Assembly: GCA_963710165.1 (NCBI GenBank)
Contig: CAVPYZ010000002.1
Location: 186,001 to 250,000, forward strand
DNA: 64,000 nucleotides
Origin: JACKIP01 sp963710165
Lineage (GTDB): Bacteria; Pseudomonadota; Alphaproteobacteria; Micavibrionales; Micavibrionaceae
Direction of reading: 5' to 3'
In this document: piece after piece, positions 55,307-64,000 of the stretch
Position numbering within the stretch: position 1 is the stretch's first letter
How the letters are laid out: each line of letters starts with the position of its first letter
Program-made: the position numbers and the translations under genes
Notes under the pieces: model-generated
The model's database searches: none
The model's input: only the letters and a program-made list of their open reading frames with translations
What the model was told of the DNA's origin: nothing

Positions 55307-56122
55307 ATGTGGATTGATTCACACTGTCATCTAGATCACGACCGTTTTATTAAGTTAGGCGGTCCCGAAGAAATCGTGGCGCGCGCCAAGGCTATGCAAA
55401 CGGATGGCATGCTTTCTATAAATTGTGAAATCGCGACAGAATTTGATGATCTTTTAAACACTGTTAAACCCATGGAAAACATCTGGTGCAGTATTGGCAC
55501 GCACCCACATGATAGCGGATTAGAAGCAGAGAAGGCGATTACTGTAGAGCAACTTTGTGAAAAAGCTTTAAGTCATGAAAAGGTTGTGGGGATTGGCGAA
55601 AGCGGTCTTGATTATTTTTACAAAAATAGCCCCATCGAAGATCAGCAAGCCAGTTTTCGTAAGCATATCAATGCCTGTATTGAAACAGATATGCCCTTGA
55701 TTATACATGCGCGTGATGCGGATGAAGATATTATTCGCATTATGCATGAGGAGGCGGGGAATAATAATCAACGCAACCTTAAAGGCGTTTTTCATTGTTT
55801 CAGTTCGGGGGCTGAGCTTGCGAGACAAGGGCTCGATTTTGGCTTCTATCTTTCTTTTTCCGGTATTTTGACATTTAAAAAGTCGCTAGAGCTTAAGGAT
55901 ATTGCAAAAAATGCGCCTCTTGATCGCTTATTGGTTGAAACAGATGCCCCATTTTTGACACCCGAACCGCATCGTAAAGAGATGAATGAACCAAAATACG
56001 TGTCATTTACGGGTCAGGTTTTGGCAGATATTCATAACAAAACATCAAAAGAAATGGCTTTAATAACGAAAGAGAACTTTTTTAATTTATTTTCAAGGGC
56101 GCGTGATACATGGGTAAATTGA
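55307..56122 (+). CDS. tatD: TatD-family metal-dependent DNase
   Basis: The 271-aa protein has IDSHCHLD, GIGESGLDYFY, PLIIHARDADED, FHCFSSG and LVETDAPFL in the TatD order. It follows the EamA gene immediately and overlaps the MBL gene by 13 bases. Confidence 0.93.
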   Translation: MWIDSHCHLDHDRFIKLGGPEEIVARAKAMQTDGMLSINCEIATEFDDLLNTVKPMENIWCSIGTHPHDSGLEAEKAITVEQLCEKALSHEKVVGIGESGLDYFYKNSPIEDQQASFRKHINACIETDMPLIIHARDADEDIIRIMHEEAGNNNQRNLKGVFHCFSSGAELARQGLDFGFYLSFSGILTFKKSLELKDIAKNAPLDRLLVETDAPFLTPEPHRKEMNEPKYVSFTGQVLADIHNKTSKEMALITKENFFNLFSRARDTWVN

Positions 56123-56901
56123 GATTTAGAATTCTAGGATGCGGTGCGTCCGGCGGCGTTCCGGCAATTGGAAATAATTGGGGAACATGTGACCCGCATG
56201 AACCAAAAAACTTACGTAGCCGTGCGTCAGTTGCGGTCCAATCGGACTCAACAACACTCATTATCGATACGGGGCCAGACTTTCGTTTTCAGTTAAACCG
56301 CGAAGATATTCAAAATATCGACGCCGTAATCTACACACACGCACACGGCGATCATGTTGCAGGAATTGACGATTTGAGGTCCTTCCAGCGACGCTATAAA
56401 AAATCAGTTCATGTATATGGTAACATCGCCACGATAGATGAACTTCAACACCGGTTCAATTATATGTTTAATGACACGGGCAATGGTTTATATCCGCGCG
56501 TTTTATCAACCCACAAGATTTTAGAAAGTGATTATGGGCATTCTCAAAGAATTGGTGATATTGATTTTACACCATTTGAGCAAGATCATACTACCTGTAA
56601 AACTTTAGGATTCCGTTTTGGCAATTTGGCTTATTGCACGGACATGATCCACATGGGCGAACAGGAAATTGAATTGATAAAAGGGGTTAAAAACTGGATT
56701 GTTGACGGATCAGGTCATTACCAGACAGATAATGCCGTACATGCATCTATCCCAGAAATTATAGAAATGAACAAAATCGTCCAGGCCGAACGCGTTTACT
56801 TTACACATTTAACCTTGATGATGGATTATAAAGAATTATGCGATGACCTTCCACAAGGGTACGAACCTTGCTATGATGGTATGGAATTTGAGATTGATTA
56901 G
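56110..56901 (+). CDS. MBL-fold metallohydrolase (PhnP-like)
   Basis: The 263-aa protein has the metal-binding HAHGDHVAGIDDLR and a family-type start LRFRILGCGASGGVPAIG. PhnP-like enzymes cleave cyclic phosphodiesters, but no phosphonate gene is near, so the substrate is open. It overlaps tatD by 13 bases and lies 12 bases from gpmA. Confidence 0.87.
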   Translation: MGKLRFRILGCGASGGVPAIGNNWGTCDPHEPKNLRSRASVAVQSDSTTLIIDTGPDFRFQLNREDIQNIDAVIYTHAHGDHVAGIDDLRSFQRRYKKSVHVYGNIATIDELQHRFNYMFNDTGNGLYPRVLSTHKILESDYGHSQRIGDIDFTPFEQDHTTCKTLGFRFGNLAYCTDMIHMGEQEIELIKGVKNWIVDGSGHYQTDNAVHASIPEIIEMNKIVQAERVYFTHLTLMMDYKELCDDLPQGYEPCYDGMEFEID

Positions 56902-56913
56902 AAAAGGAATTTT

Positions 56914-57549
56914 ATGAATTATTTAGTACTGTTACGTCACGGACAAAGCCAATGGAACTTGGAAAATCGTTTTACAGGCTTTCATGATATTGATCTCTCG
57001 GATGAAGGCAGGAAAGAGGCCGCAGAAGCAGGGCGCGCGCTAAAAGAATTAGGTGTTGATTTTGATCAGGTTTTTACATCAACGCTTCAGCGCGCTTATC
57101 ATACGGCTGAAATTGCATTGAAAGAATCTGGGCGCGAGGATTTATTGAAAACCATGATAAAGCATGATGATTTGCGTGAGCGTGATTACGGTGATTTAAC
57201 AGGATTAAATAAAGACGAAACGCGCGAGAAATTTGGCGATGAGCAAGTTCATATCTGGAGACGGTCTTATGATGTGAACCCTCCGGGCGGCGAATGCCTT
57301 CAGGATGTTGTTGAAAAACGCGTTCGTCCTTATTATGTAGCAAATATCAAACCGTTATTAGAAGAGGGCAAAGATGTTTTAATTGCCGCACATGGTAATT
57401 CTCTACGCTCCATGTTGATTATATTAGGCGTTGAGACACCTGACACAATCAATGAAGCAGAGATCCCAACCGGTGCGCCGCTTATCTTCGAAATGGAAAA
57501 TGGTGATATTCAGAAACGTTATTTTTTAAGCGAAAAACAAGCTGCTTAA
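56914..57549 (+). CDS. gpmA: 2,3-bisphosphoglycerate-dependent phosphoglycerate mutase
   Basis: The 211-aa enzyme has the phospho-His motif LRHGQSQWN, FTGFHDIDLS and LRERDYGDLTG and AAHGNSLRSM. It interconverts 3- and 2-phosphoglycerate. AAGGA upstream. It converges with the next gene, overlapping 4 bases. Confidence 0.95.
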   Translation: MNYLVLLRHGQSQWNLENRFTGFHDIDLSDEGRKEAAEAGRALKELGVDFDQVFTSTLQRAYHTAEIALKESGREDLLKTMIKHDDLRERDYGDLTGLNKDETREKFGDEQVHIWRRSYDVNPPGGECLQDVVEKRVRPYYVANIKPLLEEGKDVLIAAHGNSLRSMLIILGVETPDTINEAEIPTGAPLIFEMENGDIQKRYFLSEKQAA

Positions 57550-58148
57550 CCTGCGTCATTATTCTCAATTGGTATGACGATATTACATTCAGGAAGCTTG
57601 GGTTCTTCTCCATTTTTACGCGCTTCCATTGCTGCCTGATGAGCCTCGAATGAACTTGGAGCAAAACAATCAGGAAGCTGCTCATACACTACAAATTGAT
57701 GTTGTAAGAGATCGGCGTTTTCTTGATCCATATATCTTACCACAAGCTTAAAAACAGATTTCATCGCGCTATTACAATTTACAATAGCGTAGGCAGTAGA
57801 GGCCATTAAGTCTTCTGGTGTAGCTGTTTTAAGTTTTTCAAACGGCGCTTCGCATCGATTATAAAAAATCCTTCTATTACTTCTAACCTGATCCGCCTTA
57901 ATTCTTACATTCGGATCATTCGTCGTCAGTAGATGACTCGTAATAATTGACGTATTTTCTTTATAATAATCAAAACAAGTGCTGTACCCGTCTTCTGTTT
58001 CGAGGCTATCGCATTTCTTATTTAGTGTTTCGACAAGAGGAGAAATCTGCTCAGGCGCTTTTAACTCTTCGCTCGCTTTAACACTATCTATAGAAGTGAC
58101 TGTTAAAGCCAATATGCAGAGTACAAGTTTTGTGAGTGAAAATTTCAT
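57546..58148 (-). CDS. Secreted protein of unknown function, six cysteines
   Basis: I start at ATG 58148, which gives a signal peptide (LVLCILALTVTSIDSVKA-S). The mature part has six Cys (LNKKCDS, STCFDYY, YNRCEA, VNCNSAM, PDCFAP, PECNIV), an even number compatible with three disulfides, and is helical. I recognise no family. It converges with gpmA. Confidence 0.7.
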   Translation of the reverse strand: MKFSLTKLVLCILALTVTSIDSVKASEELKAPEQISPLVETLNKKCDSLETEDGYSTCFDYYKENTSIITSHLLTTNDPNVRIKADQVRSNRRIFYNRCEAPFEKLKTATPEDLMASTAYAIVNCNSAMKSVFKLVVRYMDQENADLLQHQFVVYEQLPDCFAPSSFEAHQAAMEARKNGEEPKLPECNIVIPIENNDAG

Positions 58149-58235
58149 GCTAAAGATCCTCTTTGAAGATTGAATGAATAAGGCTTTTAATTGACCACCA
58201 GTCTTAGCAAAACGCAATAAAGAAATTCATATACA

Positions 58236-58266
58236 AAAAAGCCCCGAACATTTTGTGCGGGGCTGA
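58236..58266 (-). terminator. Rho-independent terminator downstream of rpsO
   Basis: A 7-bp stem AGCCCCG/CGGGGCT with an 11-base loop is followed by six T on the minus strand, a few bases after the rpsO stop. Confidence 0.9.
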
Positions 58267-58272
58267 TTATTT

Positions 58273-58542
58273 TTAACGGCGAATACCGTTTTTCTTTAAA
58301 ATATCTTGATAGCGTTCAACATTTTTCCCTTTGACGTAGTCTAAAAGCTTTCTACGACGTGCCACCATAGCCAATAGACCGCGGCGTGAGTGAAAGTCAT
58401 GTTTATGTTCTTGCATATGATCGGAAAGGTTGGTGATGCGTTCTGTTAAAACCGCAATTTGAACTTCCGGTGACCCTGTGTCACTTTTTGATTGTGCATT
58501 GGCTTTGATGACTTCTGCTTTTTTCTCTGCTGTAATCGACAT
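58273..58542 (-). CDS. rpsO: 30S ribosomal protein S15
   Basis: The 89-aa protein is typical S15 (SDTGSPEVQIAVLTERI, HDFHSRRGLLAMVARRRKLLDYV). Binding site GGAG is upstream of the ATG. It closes the nusA-to-rpsO cluster; pnp, usually next, is 14 kb away. Confidence 0.97.
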   Translation of the reverse strand: MSITAEKKAEVIKANAQSKSDTGSPEVQIAVLTERITNLSDHMQEHKHDFHSRRGLLAMVARRRKLLDYVKGKNVERYQDILKKNGIRR

Positions 58543-58563
58543 CGTTTCTCCTTTGTTAGTGTG

Positions 58564-59495
58564 TTAATGGTTGAACACGCGGATCGGTTCGATGCGGGGG
58601 CCGGTTACATTGACCAGAGCAACTAATTTATCATTATAAATCGCTGCTACCTCGTCACCTTCTTCTGTATTGATCCCTGACATAACCAAACGGTCATAAT
58701 CAGGTCTGGCAACAAAAGACAGGACATTCCCGCATCTGAGCCTTGTTGCTTCTGCCTCTGTAAGAGCAAGTGCCGGGATGTCGTCTGGCACAGACTCAAG
58801 CGGAAGTAACACGCCTTCAAGGGCTGTTTTATCGTCCATATGCTCTAAAAAGTCAAGTGAAACCGCATTTTTATCTGTAAAAACACCAACGGCTGTTCGG
58901 CGTAATTCCGTAATATAGCCTTCTGTGCCTAATTTATGTGCCAAATCACGCGCAATGGCGCGTACATATGTGCCTTTGCCACAAACACATTCAAGCGTCA
59001 GCGTGTCGGTATCGGCAGCAAGAATATCAAGACTTACGATATAGATAACACGCGATTTTATATCAACACTATGACCCGCGCGCGCCAGGTCATAGGCACG
59101 TTGACCATCTATTTTAATCGCAGAATACTTCGGTGGGATTTGTTCAACATCACCCAGAAATGCGGGCAGGGTACTTGTAATTTCTTCAATATCTGGACGC
59201 TTATCAGAAGTGGCAATGACCTCACCTTCCGCGTCATCCGTATCGCGGCGCTCCCCCCATTTAATTGTAAACACGTATGTTTTGAGAAGTCCTGAACAAT
59301 GTTAACCAGCTTCGTGGCGCCACCAAAAGCCAAAGGCAACATTCCTGTTGCCAGCGGATCAAGGGTTCCGGCATGTCCGGCTTTTTTGGGATTTAATAAC
59401 CGTTTCACCGCGCCTAATGCCTGCGTTGAGCCAAGCTCGTAAGGTTTATCCAGATTGATCCAACCGATTAAGTCGCGTCCGTTTTTGCGTGCCAT
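58564..59495 (-). pseudogene. truB: tRNA pseudouridine-55 synthase TruB, frameshifted
   Basis: Frame 1 (59495 leftward) has LIGWINLDKPYELGST and KKAGHAGTLDPLATGMLPLAFG with the catalytic Asp, and breaks after LVNIVQDFSK. The second frame continues FTIKWGERRDTDDAEG, PPKYSAIKIDGQRAYDLAR and VCGKGTYVRAIARDL to the end. One base missing from an A-run (about 59280-59283) explains it; restoring one A joins the two into about 310 aa. Sequence error, or a single-base loss in a homopolymer, is the simplest reading. Confidence 0.88.
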
Positions 59496-59586
59496 GAAAG
59501 GGGATATATCACAGTTAATTATAGATAGAAAGTATAATGAAATTAAAAATCTGACCTATTTCATAATAAAATTTATATATATTAAT

Positions 59587-59898
59587 ATGGATACTAAAAT
59601 TACAAAAATAATTGTTCCAGATTGTGTTTGGGAATTTGCACATGATGTAGATAATTTTCTCAACGCATTGAGAGAACATGATTTATTAACCCATAATGAC
59701 GAACTTACACATTATGATACCCGCATAGGCATTGCGGCTGTTTCGCAAGAAGATCTTGAAACAGTTTTAGGAACAGTCGCAGAAGGCTATGGCATATCAC
59801 ATACTTTAGAAGACGGGTCTGCGATTGTTGCTTCGTCGCGTATGCTTGGAAACGAACCGTTAGCGCAAGCATATTTTGCACCTCTTGCCGTAATGTAG
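59587..59898 (+). CDS. Hypothetical protein (103 aa) inside the truB-rbfA gap
   Basis: From ATG 59587 the protein has no signal peptide, is slightly acidic and has a mixed helix-strand pattern (VPDCVWEFAHDVDNFLNALREHD, IGIAAVSQEDLETVLG). It lies on the plus strand between two minus-strand genes that are usually adjacent, so it was probably inserted there. Its stop converges closely with rbfA. I recognise no family. Confidence 0.6.
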   Translation: MDTKITKIIVPDCVWEFAHDVDNFLNALREHDLLTHNDELTHYDTRIGIAAVSQEDLETVLGTVAEGYGISHTLEDGSAIVASSRMLGNEPLAQAYFAPLAVM

Positions 59899-59909
59899 TC
59901 GAATGATTA

Positions 59910-60287
59910 CTAACTATCAGCACTTTTAGGAAGATTATCAAAAATACGTTCCAGGTTATTTACGGCCTCTTGCGATGTATCCTCAATGAAACGCACACGG
60001 GGTGTGAATTTTGAATCCAGCTTATTATTCAATTCTTTTTGAAAATAGGATGCGGCGTTATTCAGTGCCTCTAATATACCGTCCAGATCACCGTCCATTA
60101 AAGAGGATACGTACGCCTTTGCATTTTTTAAATCGGGCGTCATGCGCACTTCATTAATTGAGAGTAGGGACACACTATCAATCAAATCAGCATCGTGAAA
60201 CTTCCCACGACGAAGCGTATCCGACAAAGCATGTCGAACCTGCTCCCCCATACGAAGTTGGCGCTGTGATGGCATTCCGTGTTTCAT
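59910..60287 (-). CDS. rbfA: Ribosome-binding factor A
   Basis: The 125-aa KH-like protein has RQLRMGEQVRHALSDTL and PDLKNAKAYVS. It matures the 30S subunit and helps cold growth. It starts 4 bases after the infB stop. Confidence 0.94.
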   Translation of the reverse strand: MKHGMPSQRQLRMGEQVRHALSDTLRRGKFHDADLIDSVSLLSINEVRMTPDLKNAKAYVSSLMDGDLDGILEALNNAASYFQKELNNKLDSKFTPRVRFIEDTSQEAVNNLERIFDNLPKSADS

Positions 60288-60291
60288 ATTT

Positions 60292-62865
60292 TTAATCCAG
60301 TTTTCTTGCTTCCATGACCACTTCGAAACATTCGATCACATCACCTTCCTGGATGTTTTCGTAATTTTCGAACGCCATACCGCATTCCATACCTTCTTTC
60401 ACTTCTTTCACTTCGTCTTTGAAGCGTTTTAGTGTTTTTAGCTTACCTTCATGGATAACGACATCATCACGTAACAGACGTACACCTGCGCCGCGCTTGA
60501 CGAAGCCTTTTGTGATCATACACCCGCCAATTTTACCGACCTTGGTAATATTGAAGACTTCACGAATTTCGGCATTACCAATATGGTTTTCACGACGAAG
60601 CGGTGCCAACATATCGGAAAGAAGATCTTTCACATCATCAATCACGTTATAGATAACATTGTAATAGTTCAGATCGACATTTTCCTGTTGTGCAAGTGTA
60701 CGTGCCTGTGCATTTGCACGTACGTTAAATCCGATAATCATCGCATTTGACGCCGCCGCAAGTGTCACATCGGACTTTGTAATACCACCAACACCGGACA
60801 TCAAAATATTAACGCCTAGCTCATCATTTTCTTCAACCATTTTCTGAAGAGAACCGATAATTGCCTCAACAGAACCATGTACGTCTGCTTTTAGAACAAT
60901 CGGAAGAACTTTCTTCTCGCCCTGTGCTTTCGCAGCAGAGATCATATCTTCGAATGACTGACCCGCGACCGCACCCGCAATGGTTTCTTTTTCACGCATC
61001 TTACGCGCACGATAATCGGCAATCTCTCTAGCCTTACCTTCATTTCTGACAACAGTCAGGCGATCACCTGCGGCAGGTGTGCCGTCAAGACCGAGAACCT
61101 CGACCGGCAAGCCGGGTATTGCTTCTTTGATCTGCTCACCCTTGTCATTGATCAAAGCGCGGACTTTACCAACCTCTGCACCGACCACAAAAATATCACC
61201 AATACGAAGTGTGCCCGCCTCAATCAGAACTGTTGCGACAGAGCCTTTTCCGATTTCCTGCTTCGCTTCAACAACAGTCGCAATTGCAGCGCGGTCAGGA
61301 TTGGCTTGTAGCTCCAGAATTTCTGCTTGAAGAATAATCGCCTCGACCAGCTTATCCAGATTTGTACGGTTTTTAGCCGAAATCTCAACAGCCTGTACGT
61401 CTCCGCCCATTTCCTCGACAACAATATCATGCTGTAGAAGGTCTTGCTTAATCTTCATTGGGTTCGCATCGGGCTTATCAATTTTATTGATAGCAATGAT
61501 AATCGGAACTTCCGCAGCTTTGGCATGTTTGATGGCTTCAATCGTTTGCGGCATCACGCTGTCATCTGCGGATACGACAATAATCACGATATCGGTTACA
61601 TTCGCACCACGGGCACGCATTTCGGTAAAGGCGGCGTGTCCGGGTGTATCAAGAAATGTTACTTTCTCGCCGGTTTCGACTTTCACCTGATATGCACCAA
61701 TATGCTGGGTAATTCCACCAGCTTCGCCGCCAACAACATCAGTTGCGCGCAGTGCATCGAGGAGGGAGGTCTTACCATGGTCAACATGACCCATAATCGT
61801 AACAACTGGTGGACGTGGTAGAAGGTCTTTCGCATCATCCTCAATGCCTTCCAGACCAACTTCGACATCGGCTTCCGAGACACGTTTTATTTTGTGACCC
61901 AGTTCCTCAATAATCAATTCGGCTGTATCAGCGTCAATAACCTGATTAATTGTCGCCATCACACCCATTTTCATCAGGGATTTAATAACAACATTGCCTT
62001 GCTCACTCATACGATTGGCAAGTTCCTGAACAGTAATCGCTTCCGGTACAACAACGTCACGATAGACCTTCTGCGCGGCCTCCTGTGAACCCATAGCCGC
62101 TTTACGTGCTTTGGCTTGTGCGCGGCGTTGAGCAGCTAATGAGCGTCCACCATCACGATCAAAGTCGTTATTCAATACTTGAGTCACTGTAATCTTGCCA
62201 CCACGACGACGATTATCTGTTTGACGCGGATTCGGGGCTTTTGCATTACGCTTCAGCTTGTCACGCATACTTTCCTGATCATTTTCGCGACCACGAACGG
62301 GCGGCAATTGTGACGCAGGAGTGGAGCGCATACGTTCCATATTTTGCTGACGTAGAACCTCTGCATCACTCAGCTTAGACTTTTCTTCCGCTTCAATACG
62401 CTCGATTTCTTCCAGTTCCTGACGACGCGCGGCTTCTTCGGGTGATTCTTTTGGCTCATCCGGCTCTTCAGCTTTTTTGTTGGCCGCAGCTTCAGCTTGC
62501 TTTTCGCCTTTGCGCTTTTCTTCCGCGGCAATGGCATCACGAATCATCTTCGCACGTGCTTCACGCTCTGCCGGTGTCATACCACGCAGGGCGGCTTGCT
62601 CTTTTGTGTCAGTCGCCACAGGTTTTGACGGGGCGGGCGCTTCCTGCTTTTCTTCGATAACGGGCGCTACGCGTTTACTACGACGTACTTCGACAGCGAT
62701 ACCGCCGCCTGTGCGAGCGCCTTCCATTTGCTGACGTATTTTTGCGGCTTTTGCCCCGCCCAGACTCAACGTTTTTTTACCGCCGCCCAGACTCAGCTTT
62801 TTACTGCCTTCTGCCTTATCGTCTTTGTTCTCTTTGGCGTTTTTATTTTCTTTGGTTTCAGCCAT
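60292..62865 (-). CDS. infB: Translation initiation factor IF-2
   Basis: The 857-aa protein has a long charged N-terminal region (Lys/Glu/Ala-rich, residues about 1-250), an IF2_N domain, then the GTPase with GHVDHGKTSL, DTPGHAAF and NKIDKPDAN, and the C-terminal fMet-tRNA-binding domains. It brings the initiator tRNA to the 30S. The frame is intact. Confidence 0.97.
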   Translation of the reverse strand: MAETKENKNAKENKDDKAEGSKKLSLGGGKKTLSLGGAKAAKIRQQMEGARTGGGIAVEVRRSKRVAPVIEEKQEAPAPSKPVATDTKEQAALRGMTPAEREARAKMIRDAIAAEEKRKGEKQAEAAANKKAEEPDEPKESPEEAARRQELEEIERIEAEEKSKLSDAEVLRQQNMERMRSTPASQLPPVRGRENDQESMRDKLKRNAKAPNPRQTDNRRRGGKITVTQVLNNDFDRDGGRSLAAQRRAQAKARKAAMGSQEAAQKVYRDVVVPEAITVQELANRMSEQGNVVIKSLMKMGVMATINQVIDADTAELIIEELGHKIKRVSEADVEVGLEGIEDDAKDLLPRPPVVTIMGHVDHGKTSLLDALRATDVVGGEAGGITQHIGAYQVKVETGEKVTFLDTPGHAAFTEMRARGANVTDIVIIVVSADDSVMPQTIEAIKHAKAAEVPIIIAINKIDKPDANPMKIKQDLLQHDIVVEEMGGDVQAVEISAKNRTNLDKLVEAIILQAEILELQANPDRAAIATVVEAKQEIGKGSVATVLIEAGTLRIGDIFVVGAEVGKVRALINDKGEQIKEAIPGLPVEVLGLDGTPAAGDRLTVVRNEGKAREIADYRARKMREKETIAGAVAGQSFEDMISAAKAQGEKKVLPIVLKADVHGSVEAIIGSLQKMVEENDELGVNILMSGVGGITKSDVTLAAASNAMIIGFNVRANAQARTLAQQENVDLNYYNVIYNVIDDVKDLLSDMLAPLRRENHIGNAEIREVFNITKVGKIGGCMITKGFVKRGAGVRLLRDDVVIHEGKLKTLKRFKDEVKEVKEGMECGMAFENYENIQEGDVIECFEVVMEARKLD

Positions 62866-62870
62866 AATTC

Positions 62871-63572
62871 TTACTCTTTCTTCGCTTTTATCCGTTTGGT
62901 CTCTGACAGGTTTTTAAATGTGTTGAATTTTTTCAGGAAAGTATCTGCCAACTCGCCTTGTTTAATGGTTAAATGAACCGCATTTTCCAAGCTTAAAACC
63001 TGGGACAATTCTTCATTTGTGAATTCTGTAATAATGGGTGATGACCCGATTTTGGACGCGACTTTTCTATAACCGTCACTCTCTTCAGATGATGATGTAA
63101 TATAGCACGCAACGCTGTTGTTTTTAATGAACTTTATAATCTTGTCTAATGATGATGTTAAGACGCTGGCACGTTTAGCAAGCCCAATATAATTTAAAAC
63201 GACCTGACGCAAAGACGTTTCAACATGGGTCATAAAATCATCTTGGATCATGACCCGACGCTTTGCGGATTTTGAAAATAGATTTTTATCTATTGCTGTC
63301 TGCAAATGCTCACGTACAGGAGAGATATATAACCCTCTGCCCGGTAGTTTTTGATTAATGTCAAAATGCAAGACACCTTCATGGTTAACTACGAAGCGCA
63401 ACAAGTCTGACTTATGCGCCTCTTCGCGTGTCACGATGCAACGGCGTATTTGTGTTTTTTTAGAAGGTTTCGGGCTGGTTTTATGCGGACGAGTGGAAGC
63501 GACCGCAGTCTCAGACGAGACGTGCGGGGATGTTATTTCTGGTTCTGTGCGATGATTCTCCATCAACACCAT
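62871..63572 (-). CDS. YlxR-family RNA-binding protein with L7Ae-like C-terminus
   Basis: The 233-aa protein has a disordered N-terminus, then YlxR/DUF448 (RRCIVTREEAHKSDLLRFVV, KLPGRGLYISP) and a C-terminal L7Ae-like region (GLAKRASVLTSS). Found between nusA and infB in many bacteria; proposed to bind RNA. It ends 5 bases before infB. Confidence 0.88.
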   Translation of the reverse strand: MVLMENHRTEPEITSPHVSSETAVASTRPHKTSPKPSKKTQIRRCIVTREEAHKSDLLRFVVNHEGVLHFDINQKLPGRGLYISPVREHLQTAIDKNLFSKSAKRRVMIQDDFMTHVETSLRQVVLNYIGLAKRASVLTSSLDKIIKFIKNNSVACYITSSSEESDGYRKVASKIGSSPIITEFTNEELSQVLSLENAVHLTIKQGELADTFLKKFNTFKNLSETKRIKAKKE

Positions 63573-63614
63573 TGAACATCCTTTCCATTCTGTGACACGC
63601 AGAAATCATCAGCG

Positions 63615-64000
63615 TTAACCGGCTTTTGCCATAGCGGCTTCCTCTTCCTGTGCAGTTTTTTCGTCTGCTGTGTCGTTGTTTTCTTCAGTTTTGTCTTCGT
63701 CTTCAAACCAATGCGCGCGGGCACGCATGATAATATCATTGGCTTCTGTCTCATTCATAGAGTCTTCGCCTAGAATTTCAACTAACTCGTCACCCGCCAA
63801 ATCGGCAAGATCATCACGTGTTTTAATACCGTTTTCACCAAGCTTCAGAATAGATGCGGCGGGCAGACCCTCCATATTCATCAGATCTTCCTGAATGCCT
63901 AACTCGGCGCTTTTCTCTTCCAGCTCTTTACGTTGCGCTTCCAACCATGCATTCGCACGGTTTTGAAGCTCTTCTGCAACGTCTTCATCAAATCCTTCAA
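63615..64000 (-). CDS. nusA: Transcription termination/antitermination factor NusA (C-terminal part)
   Basis: Only the C-terminal region is in the window, and the frame is open to the right edge. It holds acidic helix-hairpin-helix repeats typical of the NusA tail (LPAASILKLGENGIKTRDDLADLAGDE-type) and an alanine/glutamate-rich end. The position ahead of ylxR-infB-rbfA-truB-rpsO supports the call. Confidence 0.9.
   Translation of the reverse strand, partial: EGFDEDVAEELQNRANAWLEAQRKELEEKSAELGIQEDLMNMEGLPAASILKLGENGIKTRDDLADLAGDELVEILGEDSMNETEANDIIMRARAHWFEDEDKTEENNDTADEKTAQEEEAAMAKAG

Overview
The window is a gene-dense, low-GC stretch of a bacterial chromosome, almost certainly from an alphaproteobacterium. 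Evidence: a DUF4167 protein, a Fur of the alphaproteobacterial Fur/Mur type, a divided GatCAB operon, an intracellular PHB depolymerase, fabA-fabB-fabI, an Rrf2-regulated SUF operon with sufT and sufA, and a PAS histidine kinase of the PleC/DivJ-like sort. I cannot place it below class. I saw no rRNA, tRNA, CRISPR array, prophage or intact insertion sequence.

Layout. 0-4.6 kb: an outer-membrane usher-like protein running in from the left edge, a small-molecule kinase and a lipoprotein. 4.6-15.3 kb (minus strand): clpB, pterin dehydratase, DUF4167, prmC-prfA, a TerD protein, and gatC/gatA/gatB interleaved with two small unknown membrane or secreted proteins. 15.3-25.5 kb: ruvX (frameshifted), a YgjP-like protease, phaZ, a CobD/CbiB-like membrane protein, rpmB, an unusual tgt, a degenerate GGDEF protein (frameshifted), a histidine kinase, fur and prfC. 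25.5-33.1 kb: the SUF iron-sulfur operon (Rrf2 regulator, sufB, two GNAT acetyltransferases, sufC, sufD, sufS, sufT, sufA). In it, sufB is broken by at least nine frame changes and a 0.6 kb unassigned stretch lies before sufC. 33.1-42 kb: a minus-strand set of two unknown proteins plus a 37-codon ORF, dusA, an SH3 protein, the fatty-acid genes, an orphan 286-aa protein and a glycerophosphodiesterase. 42-53 kb: pnp, sodB, carA, yqeY, cell-wall genes (mltB-like, rlpA, dacA-like), tmk and holB. 53-57.6 kb: metG, an EamA half-transporter, tatD, an MBL hydrolase and gpmA. 57.6-64 kb: the conserved nusA-ylxR-infB-rbfA-truB-rpsO translation cluster on the minus strand, with nusA leaving the window.

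The main observations beyond the gene list are these. (1) Five conserved genes (ruvX, the GGDEF gene, sufB, the mltB-like gene and truB) are interrupted by one-base frame changes, while the protein stays conserved across the frames. Sequencing or assembly indels are the most likely cause, above all in sufB, but true decay or programmed shifting is not excluded by sequence alone. (2) The Tgt enzyme has lost three of its four zinc ligands and carries a Gly-Gly where bacterial enzymes have Val-Gly, a change seen in queuine-using enzymes. (3) The palindrome CGTACG appears at least 33 times, roughly three times what base composition predicts. (4) Two tiny ORFs with strong ribosome binding sites, one next to two unrecognised proteins, are good candidates for undescribed small proteins.
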